64,000 nt of DNA from JAPOVO01 sp026708165 (GCA_965208775.1 OZ242360.1:1612001-1676000), one strand, 5' to 3'. Shown: positions 17,354 through 26,757, counted from the stretch's first letter. A program made the numbers and translations. The notes: generated by a model from the letters alone, not told the origin.

Positions 17354-18331
17354 ATGCTGAAAGCCGTATTCATCGGAGCGGGCGGTCGCGCCGCGGGCAC
17401 GCACTATCCGGCGCTTATGCGCGCAGGCGATCAGGTGGACCTGGTGGGCGTATGCGAGCTGGACCAGGCGCGGCTGGATGCGGTCGGAGACCGATTCAAC
17501 GTCGACCGCCGCTACACGAACTACCGCGACATGCTGGCCGAGGTCGATTGCGACGTGGTCTACGCGGTCATGCAGCCGTGGCACGTCACCGAGATCGCGG
17601 TCGAGGCCCTGGAGTCGGGGAGGCATTTGTTCATCGAAAAGCCGCCCGGGGCAAGCTCTGCTGAAACCGAGCGGATAGCCGAGGCCGCCACGCGGGCGGG
17701 CAAGCTGGCCTGCGTCGGACTGCAGCGGCGCTGGACGCCGCTGATTCGGGAGGCCATCGCGCGCGTGGAGGAGCGTGGGCCGATCCGCTACGTGCTGACC
17801 GAGTTTCACAAGAACCTGCTGGATAACGATCAAGGCGGCAGCAAATACAACCGCATCTACGAGCAGGACATCCACATGGTCGACTTCACGCGCTGGGTTT
17901 CGGGCGGCGAGTGGGACCAGGCCTTGAGCCGCGGCGACGACACCTACGCCGGGTGGACGAACGCGTACAGCTCGATCATTCACTTCACGTCGGGCACGAC
18001 CGCCGTGCTGTCGGCCATCGGTCACGCGGGGGCGCGCTACTACCGCATCGAGCTGCACGGAAACGGCATAAGCGCGTACCTGCGTTCGCCAGAGTCTGCG
18101 GAAATTTTCGTGGATGACAGTCTCGAACCGGAGATACTGCGCGGCAGGCCGATAGCGGGCGACCCGGACGGACGGCTGGACGAGGGCGTGGACGCTTTGC
18201 ACCAGGACTTTTTGCGGTGCATCGTCGAGGGGCGCGAGCCGTTGACGAGCATCCACGACACAGTCCCGAGCATGAGGCTGGCGGAGGAGATCGCACAGAT
18301 CGACGCGCATGGCAAGCCCCTTAGCGGCTGA
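17354..18331 (+). CDS. Gfo/Idh/MocA family oxidoreductase
   Basis: 325 residues. The Rossmann motif FIGAGGRAAGTHYPAL is at the N-terminus, EKP sits in HLFIEKPPG near residue 95, and the C-terminal domain holds EQDIHMVDFTRW with the catalytic-position His. The open frame extends upstream through repeats, but the ATG at MLKAVF is where homology begins. It is followed 166 bp later by a creatininase-family gene on the same strand, possibly the same catabolic unit. Substrate unknown. Confidence 0.86.
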   Translation: MLKAVFIGAGGRAAGTHYPALMRAGDQVDLVGVCELDQARLDAVGDRFNVDRRYTNYRDMLAEVDCDVVYAVMQPWHVTEIAVEALESGRHLFIEKPPGASSAETERIAEAATRAGKLACVGLQRRWTPLIREAIARVEERGPIRYVLTEFHKNLLDNDQGGSKYNRIYEQDIHMVDFTRWVSGGEWDQALSRGDDTYAGWTNAYSSIIHFTSGTTAVLSAIGHAGARYYRIELHGNGISAYLRSPESAEIFVDDSLEPEILRGRPIAGDPDGRLDEGVDALHQDFLRCIVEGREPLTSIHDTVPSMRLAEEIAQIDAHGKPLSG

Positions 18332-18394
18332 CAAAACAACCGTAGCGAGCCATGGAGACGCATCTGTTCAACGCTTTGAGCTTGTCGGATGAGG

Positions 18395-18413
18395 GTGGTT
18401 CGACAGGCTCACC
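18395..18413. repeat. short hairpin of the TTCGACAGGCTCA family
   Basis: GTGGT/ACCAC arms enclose TCGACAGGCTC, followed by ACGAACGG. Same family as the hairpin at 57980-58010. Confidence 0.65.
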
Positions 18414-18497
18414 ACGAACGGATAGCGGGTACTACGAACGGGAGAGATCAATCGACAGCTTAAGCGGCGAATTGCCGTATCGACAGGAGGTCGAAGA

Positions 18498-19268
18498 GTG
18501 AAATGGCATGAGATGACCGGTCCGGAAGTGCACGAGCTGGCGAAAACGACCGACCTGGCCGTGCTGCCGATCGGCTCGCTGGAGACGCACGGGCCGCATC
18601 TTCCCAACGGCTCCGACTCGTTCATAGCCGAGCGGGTGTGCGAGCTTATCGCCGAGGAAGTGCCCTGCATCGTGCTTCCGACCCTTTACTACAACATTTG
18701 CGCGCAGATGAAGAGCTTTCCGGGCGGCGCGATCTCCATTCCGCCGCAGGTGATGATTCAGCTATACGACGCGATCTTCAGCGAATGCGCGAGGCTCGGG
18801 TTCAGGAAGATCTTCGCGGCGGTATGCCACGGCGGATCGGAGACGCCGGTGGAGTTCCTGGCGAACATGGTGCACGAGCGCGCCACGTCGGAGGTGCCCG
18901 GAAAGCCCGCCAAGCCCGACTACTACCTGTTCAGCAAGACCCTCTCGCCGGGGGTGGCGGCGGCCAAGTACGCCAAGGACCCCGTGCTGGAAGTGGGCCA
19001 TGGCGGGGAGATTGAGACGGCGCTGAACATGGCATGCCGCCCCGACCTGGTGCACATGGATCGGGTGACCGAAGACGGTCCGACCAATCCCCGGGCGGTC
19101 TCGGCCAACTATCACATCGAATGGATCAACCAGGTGCCGCTGGCGTACGTCGGGAACCCGCACTTCGCATCGCTGGATACCGCCGACAAGATCATGGAGG
19201 CGGTGGCGGCGGACTTCATCCAGGCGGCGAAGGAAATCGCGGCCTACGAGATCGGGGTCGACGTCTGA
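18498..19268 (+). CDS. creatininase family protein
   Basis: 256 residues from a GTG with AGGAGG seven bases upstream. Metal-ligand motifs of the creatininase/MftE amidohydrolase fold are present: PIGSLETHGPHLPNGSD near residue 25, KSFPGGAISI, CHGGSETPVEF and GHGGEIETAL. Members hydrolyse cyclic amides such as creatinine, or cleave peptides in cofactor maturation (MftE); the substrate here is not known. It follows an oxidoreductase and is convergent with an MFS exporter. Confidence 0.87.
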   Translation: MKWHEMTGPEVHELAKTTDLAVLPIGSLETHGPHLPNGSDSFIAERVCELIAEEVPCIVLPTLYYNICAQMKSFPGGAISIPPQVMIQLYDAIFSECARLGFRKIFAAVCHGGSETPVEFLANMVHERATSEVPGKPAKPDYYLFSKTLSPGVAAAKYAKDPVLEVGHGGEIETALNMACRPDLVHMDRVTEDGPTNPRAVSANYHIEWINQVPLAYVGNPHFASLDTADKIMEAVAADFIQAAKEIAAYEIGVDV

Positions 19269-19320
19269 TCGAGCGTCCGTATGTCCATGCGGTTGTGGGA
19301 CCGCGGGCCGGGAGACTTAG

Positions 19321-20583
19321 CTAGGCTTCCGACGAGGGGCCGGCGGGGGCCGGTACGATCGGCGAGGAGCGCCGGAAGAGCATCACGGCTGCGGGTATGG
19401 CTATGGCGAGCAGCGCCGCGAGCAGGAGAAAGGCGAACGACGTGTGGCTCTCGGTCAGCCGCCCGTGTAGCTGCGCGCCGATGAGAATGCCCATGGCGGT
19501 CGGGAACAGGCTCAGACCCATCATCCGGCCCGCCTCGCCGGGAGTGGCGATGTCCTTGACGACGGCGGGAATCTGTCCGGCCAGCGCCCAGGCGACGCCG
19601 GTGGCGAATATGCCCATCACAATGAAGGCGGCGGCGCTTCCGGTCGTCAAGCCCAGAACGGCGGACGCCAACGCCATGGACGCCAAGAGGCCGATGAAGA
19701 TGTGCTTGCGTCCCAGCCGGTCGGATACGGGACCGGCGACGAGCATGCCCACCATTCCGGCCAGGAGGCTCAGTCCGGCGAAGTAACCGGCCAGGGCGTT
19801 TGAACCGGTCAGCGTCGCGACGACGAACGGCATGGCCAGAGACCCGGTCGCCCAGAAGATGATGCGCAGCAGCTCGATGGCAATGAACGGCCAGATGTAG
19901 CCGCGGCGCAACATGCGCGCGTAGCCGGTGAGCATTTCCGACAGGCTCACACGCGCGACCTGGGCGGGCGCAATACGGGGCAGCCAGATCAAGGCCGCGA
20001 CCGTCATGGCCAGACTCGCGCCGAGCATAATGCGCCCCAGCGTCTCGAAGGATGTGGCGTCGAGAATGGCGCCTCCGGCCGCCGCGCCGACCGCCGACCC
20101 CATCGTACTTCCGAGGAAATAGACGGCGCTGGCGGCTCCGGCCTGGCGCGCCCTGGCGGCCCGCACGAGGTAGGTGATGCCGCCGACGGTAACGAATCCG
20201 TGGCCGGCGCCGTGCAGCACCGCCAGCAGGACCAGCAACCACTCGCTGGCGACAAGAAACACGCAAGCGGCCGCCACGGTGGCGAGCAGTCCCGCGACCA
20301 GTGAAGGCTTGGGCCCCAGCCTGTCGCTTGCGACCGCGGCGAACAAGCCGGTGAATCCCATCGGGATGGCGGTTATCGCGCGGTAGTTGCCGGCGATGGC
20401 CTGATCGGCGCCAAGCTCGTCTCGAACGAAGATGCCCAAGAACGGCAGAAACGGACCGATCAATACGCCGTTGACAAACACGATGGCGACGAAGATGAGG
20501 AAGCGCCGGTCGGCTGCGTAAACGCTGTTGACGGCCAGCGCGAGCCGGCGGAATAGGCGGCTTGGGAGACCGGCGCCGGTCAT
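19321..20583 (-). CDS. MFS transporter
   Basis: 420 residues with about 12 hydrophobic helices. Loop 2-3 carries the motif SDRLGPKPSL, and the second half repeats it as SDRLGRKHIF. This duplicated G-x-x-x-D-R-x-G-R pattern is typical of major facilitator drug/metabolite exporters. The start is the ATG at MTGAGLPS; the open frame continues far upstream without homology. Substrate is unknown. Confidence 0.88.
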   Translation of the reverse strand: MTGAGLPSRLFRRLALAVNSVYAADRRFLIFVAIVFVNGVLIGPFLPFLGIFVRDELGADQAIAGNYRAITAIPMGFTGLFAAVASDRLGPKPSLVAGLLATVAAACVFLVASEWLLVLLAVLHGAGHGFVTVGGITYLVRAARARQAGAASAVYFLGSTMGSAVGAAAGGAILDATSFETLGRIMLGASLAMTVAALIWLPRIAPAQVARVSLSEMLTGYARMLRRGYIWPFIAIELLRIIFWATGSLAMPFVVATLTGSNALAGYFAGLSLLAGMVGMLVAGPVSDRLGRKHIFIGLLASMALASAVLGLTTGSAAAFIVMGIFATGVAWALAGQIPAVVKDIATPGEAGRMMGLSLFPTAMGILIGAQLHGRLTESHTSFAFLLLAALLAIAIPAAVMLFRRSSPIVPAPAGPSSEA

Positions 20584-20880
20584 GACCGGCGGCCCGCCGC
20601 AGGCCTGCCGAAAACGGGAGGCGGGCGCCTTTTGCCTCGTTGAGAGAACGTCGAGGGGGGCAGCGGTACCTCGCTTTGTATGCGAAACCGGGGAACGAAA
20701 AGCGTAGACGCGCCCCAAAAGATAGCGGAGTCGACGGTCGGGGGAGGACTCGCGCGCAGGCAGCGGGCGGGGTCTTCTTAATTTATCGGTGAACGGACAC
20801 GCCGCCTCTTGGCGGTTAAACTCGCGGCACGTCCGATCCGCGGGGCCGCTTACCCAGGGACATCGAGAGGGGAGTCTGCC

Positions 20881-21057
20881 GTGAGATCGCCGTTCAGACT
20901 TATTACGCAGCGGTTTCCGGTCGAGGACGTGGACGAGGTGCTGAGGACTGTCGAGGACAAACCTGACGCGGTCGTCAAGGCCGTTCTCGAATGGCAGCGG
21001 CAGTGTGATACACGAAACGTCTTGTCTTATAGAAAGTATTGGAAGAGCGATAAATGA
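20881..21057 (+). CDS. small hypothetical protein coupled to the oxidoreductase-GNAT gene
   Basis: 58 residues from a GTG with AGAGGGGAG six bases upstream. The sequence (RSPFRLITQRFPVEDVDEVL at the start, YRKYWKSD at the end) is helical and charged, with no family I recognise. Its stop overlaps the next ATG by four bases, which supports expression and translational coupling. Confidence 0.55.
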   Translation: MRSPFRLITQRFPVEDVDEVLRTVEDKPDAVVKAVLEWQRQCDTRNVLSYRKYWKSDK

Positions 21058-22658
21058 GCGGAAATAATTCCTCGAGCCGCCGCCGAAGAGTCCACAGGTT
21101 GATGGTGTTTGGAGGCGGCGGGGCCGGAACCGCCATCGCCAGAGCCGCGGAAGCCTCGGGCAGGGCGGAAGTGGTGGCGATCTGCGAGCCGAATCCCGAC
21201 CGCCGCGCCGAGCTTGCAAGTGAGTTCACGTCGGCGGCAATCTCCGACGATTACGAAGCGCTGCTGCGGGAGACGAGTCCGACCATCGCCGACGTTGCCA
21301 GCCCGGACCATCTTCACACCGAGCACACGATCGCGGCGCTGGAAGCGGGCTGCGACGTGCTGGTCGAAAAGCCGCTGGCGGTCACGGTGGACGACGCGCT
21401 CCGCACGGTCGAAGCCGCGGAACGCGAGAACGCCGTGCTGGTGGTCAACTACACGCTGCGCTTCCAATATCCCACGCAGGAGGCGCTCCAATACGCGCTC
21501 GACGGCAAGCTCGGCGAGCCGTTTCTGTTTCAGGGCTACTACGTCCACGACCTGTGGGAGATGTATTCAGCCGACGGCGAACGGCACACGCCCTGGAGAG
21601 TGGACCCGCACAACCCGCAGAACGTCCTGCTCGGTGGGGGGTGTCATCCCATTGACCTGATACTCACTGCCGCCGACAGCCCGCCGGTCGAGGTGACTGC
21701 GTATGGGAACAAGATGGCCGAATCGGGGCTGCCGGTGGAGGATTGCTATACGGTCAACATCGCGTTCGAGAGCGGGGCCGTGGCGAACGTGCTGGTCACT
21801 ACCGGAGTGAACGGCGTGTCATTCACGCCGGGCTACTTCAACGTCTACGGACCGGACGGCACGATCCTCAAGGACACGCTATACCGCCGGGGAGCGGACC
21901 CCGAGAAGCTGACGCGGATGACGCCGGAGCTTGACGGCGGCCACAACTGGCAGTCGGCCTTCGAGGGGTTCGTCGACGCCGTCAACGGGTTTCTGCCGCC
22001 GCCGGTTCCCCTAGATATCGCATTGCTGAACGTGGCGGTGTGCGAGGCGGCGATCAAAAGCGTCGAGACCGGCAAGCCGGTCAAGCCGCGAATCGTCGAG
22101 TCGCGCAAGCCCTGGGGCGACCTGGAAACTGCGCAGCTAATGCTGCGCTATTCGAAAGGGCTCGACGATTTGCCGGAGTGGAACGCGCCGCCGGGCTTCG
22201 AGCTGCGCCGCTACGATCCGTCGTACGACGGCCGGATCCGCGATGTCTTGCGCGCGGTGGGATTCGAGCACGCCGCCGGGGACTTCTACGACTACGAGCT
22301 GATGCCGCGCAAGGAGCTGAAGGAAGGCACGCACATAGTCGTTCACAACGATGAGGTAGTGGGCGTGACGTTCGCGGGTGTGGTGGACGCGACTGAAGGG
22401 CGGCTCGACTACGTGGCGGCCGATCCGAGGTTCAGCGGCAAGGGGATCGGCTGGGCCGTGTGCGCGGGCGTGGTCCGGCACCTGCTGGAGCGGGGCTACA
22501 AGACCGCGGTCCTGTGGACGGACGACTGGCGGCTCCCCGCGATCGTCACCTACTTGAAGGTGGGCTTCGAGCCGGTAATGTACCGCGAGGACATGGAGCG
22601 CCGCTGGGAGAGGGTCAACGCCAAGCTGGCGCAGAATCGGAGCCGGTTCTCGGGCTGA
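21054..22658 (+). CDS. Gfo/Idh/MocA oxidoreductase - GNAT acetyltransferase fusion
   Basis: 534 residues with two domains. Residues ~13-355 are a Gfo/Idh/MocA dehydrogenase: Rossmann MVFGGGGAGTAIA, CDVLVEKPLAV, and GGGCHPIDLILT with the catalytic-position His. Residues ~379-534 are a GNAT domain starting FELRRYDPSYDG, with the acetyl-CoA loop DPRFSGKGIGWAV and the ending YLKVGFEPVMY. Fusion of an oxidoreductase and an acetyltransferase suggests consecutive steps on one sugar or amino-sugar (oxidation, then N- or O-acetylation). That coupling is inference. No internal stop separates the domains. It overlaps an upstream micro-ORF. Confidence 0.85.
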   Translation: MSGNNSSSRRRRVHRLMVFGGGGAGTAIARAAEASGRAEVVAICEPNPDRRAELASEFTSAAISDDYEALLRETSPTIADVASPDHLHTEHTIAALEAGCDVLVEKPLAVTVDDALRTVEAAERENAVLVVNYTLRFQYPTQEALQYALDGKLGEPFLFQGYYVHDLWEMYSADGERHTPWRVDPHNPQNVLLGGGCHPIDLILTAADSPPVEVTAYGNKMAESGLPVEDCYTVNIAFESGAVANVLVTTGVNGVSFTPGYFNVYGPDGTILKDTLYRRGADPEKLTRMTPELDGGHNWQSAFEGFVDAVNGFLPPPVPLDIALLNVAVCEAAIKSVETGKPVKPRIVESRKPWGDLETAQLMLRYSKGLDDLPEWNAPPGFELRRYDPSYDGRIRDVLRAVGFEHAAGDFYDYELMPRKELKEGTHIVVHNDEVVGVTFAGVVDATEGRLDYVAADPRFSGKGIGWAVCAGVVRHLLERGYKTAVLWTDDWRLPAIVTYLKVGFEPVMYREDMERRWERVNAKLAQNRSRFSG

Positions 22659-22679
22659 CCTCGCTGTATCGCGCAGAGG

Positions 22680-23564
22680 TTAGATGCCGACGGCTCCATC
22701 GACGGCGATGGCCACGAACAGCAGCGCCAGGTACAGCAGCGAGTACTTGTAGGTTGACGCGGCATGGCGGTCGTCCGGCGCGCGCATGAGCCGCCACGCG
22801 AAAGCGATGAACACGAGGCCGAGACCGACGGCGGACGCGAGGTATATCCAGCCCACGGCTCCCGTGGCGAAGAACATGGTGGTCAAGGCGACGAGCAAGA
22901 GCGTGTAGACGAATATCTGGCGCTTGGTCTCGGAGAGGGTGACGACCAGCGGCAGCATCGGCACTCTGGCGCGGGCGTAGTCGTCCTTGATGAGCAGTGA
23001 CAATGCCCAGAAATGCGGCGGCGTCCAGAAGAAAATGATGGCGAAGAGGAACAGGGCGGGAAGTTCCAGGCTGCCGGTGACCGCCGCCCAGCCGATGACG
23101 GGAGGGAAAGCCCCGGCCGCGCCGCCGATGACTATGTTGTGAGGGGTCCTGCGCTTGAGGCCGAGCGTGTAGACGAAGACGTAGAAGAGAGTGGCCCCGA
23201 GCGTAAGTCCGGCGGCGATGGGGTTGGCGCCCCAGGCGATGAGTCCGAACGCCAGCGCGTTGAGGACGATCCCGAAGACGAGTGCGTTTTTCGCCGACAC
23301 GCGTCCGCTGGCGACCGGGCGGTTGGTGGTCCGCCGCATCAGCTTGTCGATGTCGCGGTCCAGGTAGTGGTTGATCGCGTTGGCTCCACCTGACGCGAGC
23401 GCTCCTCCAACCAGGACGAGCACTATCAGGTGGAGGGCGGGAACGCCCCCGGCGGCGAGGAACATGGCGCACAGCGCGGTGACGAGCAGCAGTGAAATGA
23501 TGCGCGGCTTGGTGAGCGCGACATAGTCGCGCCAACCGCCAGGAGCCGTCGTCGAAGCCATCAT
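22680..23564 (-). CDS. ctaB: protoheme IX farnesyltransferase (haem O synthase)
   Basis: Adds a farnesyl group to haem B for haem-copper oxidases, implying aerobic respiration. 294 residues with about nine membrane helices. The prenyl-diphosphate/Mg motif is NAINHYLDRDIDKLMRRT near residue 65, and the second conserved loop is KDDYARARVPMLP. No cytochrome oxidase subunit genes are adjacent in this window. Two adjacent ATGs (MM) compete as start. Confidence 0.95.
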   Translation of the reverse strand: MMASTTAPGGWRDYVALTKPRIISLLLVTALCAMFLAAGGVPALHLIVLVLVGGALASGGANAINHYLDRDIDKLMRRTTNRPVASGRVSAKNALVFGIVLNALAFGLIAWGANPIAAGLTLGATLFYVFVYTLGLKRRTPHNIVIGGAAGAFPPVIGWAAVTGSLELPALFLFAIIFFWTPPHFWALSLLIKDDYARARVPMLPLVVTLSETKRQIFVYTLLLVALTTMFFATGAVGWIYLASAVGLGLVFIAFAWRLMRAPDDRHAASTYKYSLLYLALLFVAIAVDGAVGI

Positions 23565-23649
23565 TACACGTTATACCCTGCCGCGAGCGCATCGATGGGG
23601 AAAAGCCGCAGGGAGTATAAACGCCGCGCGGCTCCGGCTAGGCTGTGAG

Positions 23650-24294
23650 TCAGGCGCTGAAGCTTCCCGCCCTTGCGCGGCCGAAATGGGGGACGACCGC
23701 GCCCGCGCGTTCGCGCATTCCGTTGGACGGACACGAGCTGCAACTCCCGCCGCCGCAGCCGGAGTCGGGGCCGAGCTCCCTGGGCGCGCCGAGGTTCCGC
23801 AGCGCGAGTCCGGCGCCGTACTTGGGCGTCAGCCGCTGGCGGATGCTGGTGTCGGAAATCCTTGCGCCCGACCTGAACCTGATCCGCAGCGCGCCGCCGT
23901 CGTAGCGGTAGTCGGCGCGGACGGCGCTCACCTCCACGCCCTCCTCGGCGGCGGCGCGGAAGAAGTCGCGCCGTGCCTCGACCTCGCGGACGACGAAATG
24001 GCGCATCGAGTCGAGGTCGGCGTCGGTCGCCTTGCGGACGACGTAGCGGCTCTGGGTGTTGGATTCCGGGGACCCGCTGGTCGTGCCTAGGGTCACCTTG
24101 GCCAGCTCGGGGCCGTTGGCCGTTTGCACGACGGCGTAGTCGCCGGGCCGGAGCGACTGGCTCCCGGCGTCGCAGAGCAACATGCGGCGGCTGCGCCGGA
24201 AGCGCACGCCGCACACGCGCCTGTGGCCGTCGGCACCGCCTTCCGGCGGCGCGGGACGACCTTCGATGAGTACTCGCTCGGGTGCACTGATCAT
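23650..24294 (-). CDS. PSP1 domain protein
   Basis: 214 residues. The N-terminal ~130 residues match the PSP1 C-terminal domain fold: VCGVRFRRSRRML, then RPGDYAVVQTANGPELAKV, and a helical segment with AAEEGVEVSAVRADYRYDG. PSP1/YaaT proteins in Firmicutes act in the Y-complex that controls RNA decay and phosphorelay. The tail has a cysteine cluster (CGGGSCSSC) that may bind metal. It lies upstream of and in line with ctaB. Confidence 0.8.
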   Translation of the reverse strand: MISAPERVLIEGRPAPPEGGADGHRRVCGVRFRRSRRMLLCDAGSQSLRPGDYAVVQTANGPELAKVTLGTTSGSPESNTQSRYVVRKATDADLDSMRHFVVREVEARRDFFRAAAEEGVEVSAVRADYRYDGGALRIRFRSGARISDTSIRQRLTPKYGAGLALRNLGAPRELGPDSGCGGGSCSSCPSNGMRERAGAVVPHFGRARAGSFSA

Positions 24295-24457
24295 CAGGTG
24301 GCAATTTTAGATGATCGGGCGGGCGGGGCGGAGTGTGTGCTGGTCTGAATTGGTGTCGGTTTTGCTGTGCTACGATTCGATTTACCCTCGACCAGCGATC
24401 TGGCTTCTTCCGAAACGTGCGTCGGGCTGGTCTTGGACGCGCGAAATCACGCTATCG

Positions 24458-24533
24458 GGGCCCATAGCTCAGTGGTTAGAGCGGCCGGCTCATAACCGGT
24501 TGGTCCCTGGTTCGAATCCAGGTGGGCCCACCA
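24458..24533 (+). tRNA. tRNA-Ile (CAU anticodon, lysidine type)
   Basis: A complete 76-nt cloverleaf: acceptor GGGCCCA pairs with TGGGCCC, discriminator A, encoded CCA. The anticodon loop CTCATAA gives CAU. The overall sequence resembles the E. coli minor tRNA-Ile (ileX: AGCTCAGTGGTTAGAGC, then CTCATAA and TTGGTC), where C34 becomes lysidine to read AUA. An elongator Met identity is less likely because a better Met candidate lies at 56949. Its 3' half is duplicated at 26645. Confidence 0.85.
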
Positions 24534-24536
24534 GAT
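24481..24536 (+). repeat. att-like direct repeat, copy within tRNA-Ile
   Basis: The 3' part of the tRNA (from the anticodon stem through CCA plus GAT) is 55/56 identical to 26645-26700. tRNA 3' ends are classic integration sites, so this is a candidate attL for the segment up to 26700. Confidence 0.75.
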
Positions 24537-24613
24537 TTGGCACGAGCTTATCCAGTCTAGACATTATCCAGAGCGAAAGTACCCAGTCCCCATCAGCACA
24601 TGTGAGTCAGGTT

Positions 24614-26341
24614 TCAATTACTCGATTCGCTAGCCAATGTATCGATTCGCATCATCATGAGGTTCGTGATCTCGGCGACCGCGCGATCAACTTTCCCGCG
24701 CTGGGTCTCCAACTTGGTATAAGCGACATGCGATTCAAGCTGCGGGATGGACGTTCCGTCCAGGGTCACACTTTGCCGGACACTCTCGCGACCGAGCTGC
24801 CACTCGACAGAAAGAACGACGTCAAACTCGTTTCTACCTACCCCTGTGTACCCATGGAATGCGTAGTTGTGTCGTAGTTTAAGCAGCTGGTCTTCGCTTA
24901 ATTTGAAGCCTTGGGTGACTATGTATTGATTCTTCGTGTGCTCCCAATTATTGATCTTCAAAAGCTCACTGGAGTTTGTCGTTCGCTTGTTGGCCGTGAT
25001 GTACGAGATTTGGCTTGACGTGCGAAAGAGGCCCGCCAATGAATCGCTCATGGGGTCCAGACCGTCAAGAGTGGGACGCAGTTGAGTGCGGTAGAGGTCG
25101 TCCAGAATCCGGATATCGGTGTTGTGCGGCGCAGGCCCCTTCCTTTCGCTCACGAAGGCGGCGACCTCTTGACTTACCTCAAATCGTTCGACCACTCCGG
25201 TCAGGTCGGTAGGTGGCACAACCTGGCAGCCGGTCCGGGATTGACGCTCGGCTCCCCCATAGACGACGGTCTTGGCTGATACCGTCGGGATCAGTTTGGC
25301 GACCTTGTTGATTGAAACAAAGTAGTCTGCGGAAACCGTGGAGCCGGATTTGATCTCAATAGCGTGGATACCGTGGCCAGTCTCGTAGAACAGGTCGCAC
25401 TCCAAGCCCCTGGAGTCTCTGAAAAAGGAGAGGTTGAAATCGCGGCCACGATTGAAGCGGTGCTTGAGCGCCTCCGCGACAACCATGTTCTCGAAGAGCG
25501 GTCCGCGGAGAGGATGAGTGGTGACCTGCTCCGAGTTTTCGATGCCGACAAGGTAGCTGGCCAGTCCCACGTCGTGGAAGTACAGCTTGGGAGACTTTAC
25601 TAAGCGCTTTCTTATGTTGGCGTAATACGGCGGCAACTGGAAGATGATGTAGCTCGCCTCCAGCACCGTAAGCCAATGCCGGGCAGTTGTGTGCGTCACT
25701 CCAGCATCCGACCCGAGTGAGCTTAGGTTGACCAACTGCCCAACTCGCCCGGCGCACAGGCGGACAAATCGTCTGAAGCTCGATAAGTTGCGTATCTCAC
25801 CCAGCCGACGCACGTCGCGTTCGACGTAAGTCTCGAAGTAATCACCGAGGGCTTGCCGCGGGTTGAGCCGCTGGTCGAGAATCCGGGGATAGAAACCGGA
25901 GTAGAGGATGTCATTGATGGCGCTGCTTGCGCCCATAAGCTGTCGTTCCATGAGTGAGAACGGCAGCAAGCGAAGCAGCGCCGTACGCCCAGCGAGAGAC
26001 TGACCGATGGCGTCGGAGAGCCTGAATTGTTCGCTGCCGGTGAGCACGAAGAGGCTGTTGCGGCCCAACTGGTCGGCAAGGACCTGGAGATAGGAGAGAA
26101 GCCCCGGAACATGCTGGACCTCATCGATGATGGCACCCTCTCCAAGCTGTGAAAGGAAACCCCGGGGATCGGACTCGGCGAAGTCCCGCTGGTCGAGCGC
26201 CTCCAAGTTGACGTACGCTAAGTGCGGAAATGACTCTCGGCAGAGGGTTGTCTTGCCGGACTGGCGCGGTCCGGTCACCGTTACGAAGGGATATTGCCCG
26301 AACAGCGTCTTCAGACGGTCGGCAATCTCTCGCTTGATCAT
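24614..26341 (-). CDS. AAA_14/DUF4143-type ATPase with C-terminal extension
   Basis: About 575 residues. The N-terminal P-loop ATPase has Walker A GPRQSGKTTL near residue 24, Walker B-like GAIIDEVQHV and LTGSEQF. The C-terminal DUF4143 part has nuclease-fold-like features (LECDLFYETG... AIEIKSG). Residues ~381-575 form an extra region I do not recognise; usual family members end near 400. I start at MIKREIADRL where homology begins. It lies between two copies of the tRNA-Ile 3' end and looks lower in GC than its neighbours, consistent with transfer. Confidence 0.8.
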   Translation of the reverse strand: MIKREIADRLKTLFGQYPFVTVTGPRQSGKTTLCRESFPHLAYVNLEALDQRDFAESDPRGFLSQLGEGAIIDEVQHVPGLLSYLQVLADQLGRNSLFVLTGSEQFRLSDAIGQSLAGRTALLRLLPFSLMERQLMGASSAINDILYSGFYPRILDQRLNPRQALGDYFETYVERDVRRLGEIRNLSSFRRFVRLCAGRVGQLVNLSSLGSDAGVTHTTARHWLTVLEASYIIFQLPPYYANIRKRLVKSPKLYFHDVGLASYLVGIENSEQVTTHPLRGPLFENMVVAEALKHRFNRGRDFNLSFFRDSRGLECDLFYETGHGIHAIEIKSGSTVSADYFVSINKVAKLIPTVSAKTVVYGGAERQSRTGCQVVPPTDLTGVVERFEVSQEVAAFVSERKGPAPHNTDIRILDDLYRTQLRPTLDGLDPMSDSLAGLFRTSSQISYITANKRTTNSSELLKINNWEHTKNQYIVTQGFKLSEDQLLKLRHNYAFHGYTGVGRNEFDVVLSVEWQLGRESVRQSVTLDGTSIPQLESHVAYTKLETQRGKVDRAVAEITNLMMMRIDTLASESSN

Positions 26342-26644
26342 ACTAGCCACCGACACCACTATCCGGACACAATATGAAAGTAGTACTTGCGTATTGTACA
26401 TCTAGCTTGCGCAGATTGCCGTAGTTGCTTGGCTTTCGGCGTGATGCTGCCTTGCGGATGTGCCGAGTTGGTGACTAGTCGACAAGACGGGAGGATTGAT
26501 CTCGTGCCCCTCTGGCTAGGAGGGATAGGTAGCCCTGTCCAGAGATCACTGGTCGAAGCGGTGGAGGCGGCAGGGTGTGTTGGCTCTCCCGGTCTCGCTG
26601 AAGGAGTCCGATCTACTGGCGGCGCCCTTGCGGGACGCTAGTTG
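26342..26644. other. intergenic stretch inside the putative island
   Basis: Between the ATPase start and the second tRNA-derived repeat. No motif-bearing frame or RNA was seen. A TATTGTACA-type AT-rich patch just upstream of the ATPase may hold its promoter. Confidence 0.4.
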
Positions 26645-26700
26645 GCGGCCGGCTCATAACCGGTTAGTCCCTGGTTCGAATCCAGGTGGGCCCACCAGAT
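26645..26700 (+). repeat. att-like direct repeat: truncated tRNA-Ile 3' half
   Basis: One mismatch (G to A at 26666) in 56 bases relative to 24481-24536. The D-arm and acceptor 5' half are missing, so it is not a functional tRNA. Candidate attR for the ATPase segment or attL for the next one. Confidence 0.8.
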
Positions 26701-26757
26701 GCCGAAGCGGGTCAGACCGCACCCGCGTGCCAAACAGTGCAGTCTGGTCGATCGTCG

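Noticed and set aside
24311..24877. A 188-codon plus-strand frame through the tRNA (and its relative at 26577-26816) sharing AHNRLVPGSNPGGPTR
   Set aside because: The shared peptide is just the translation of the tRNA-Ile 3' half; both frames are spurious.
26645..26720. A second tRNA-Ile gene
   Set aside because: The 5' acceptor strand and D-arm are missing, so it cannot fold as a tRNA.
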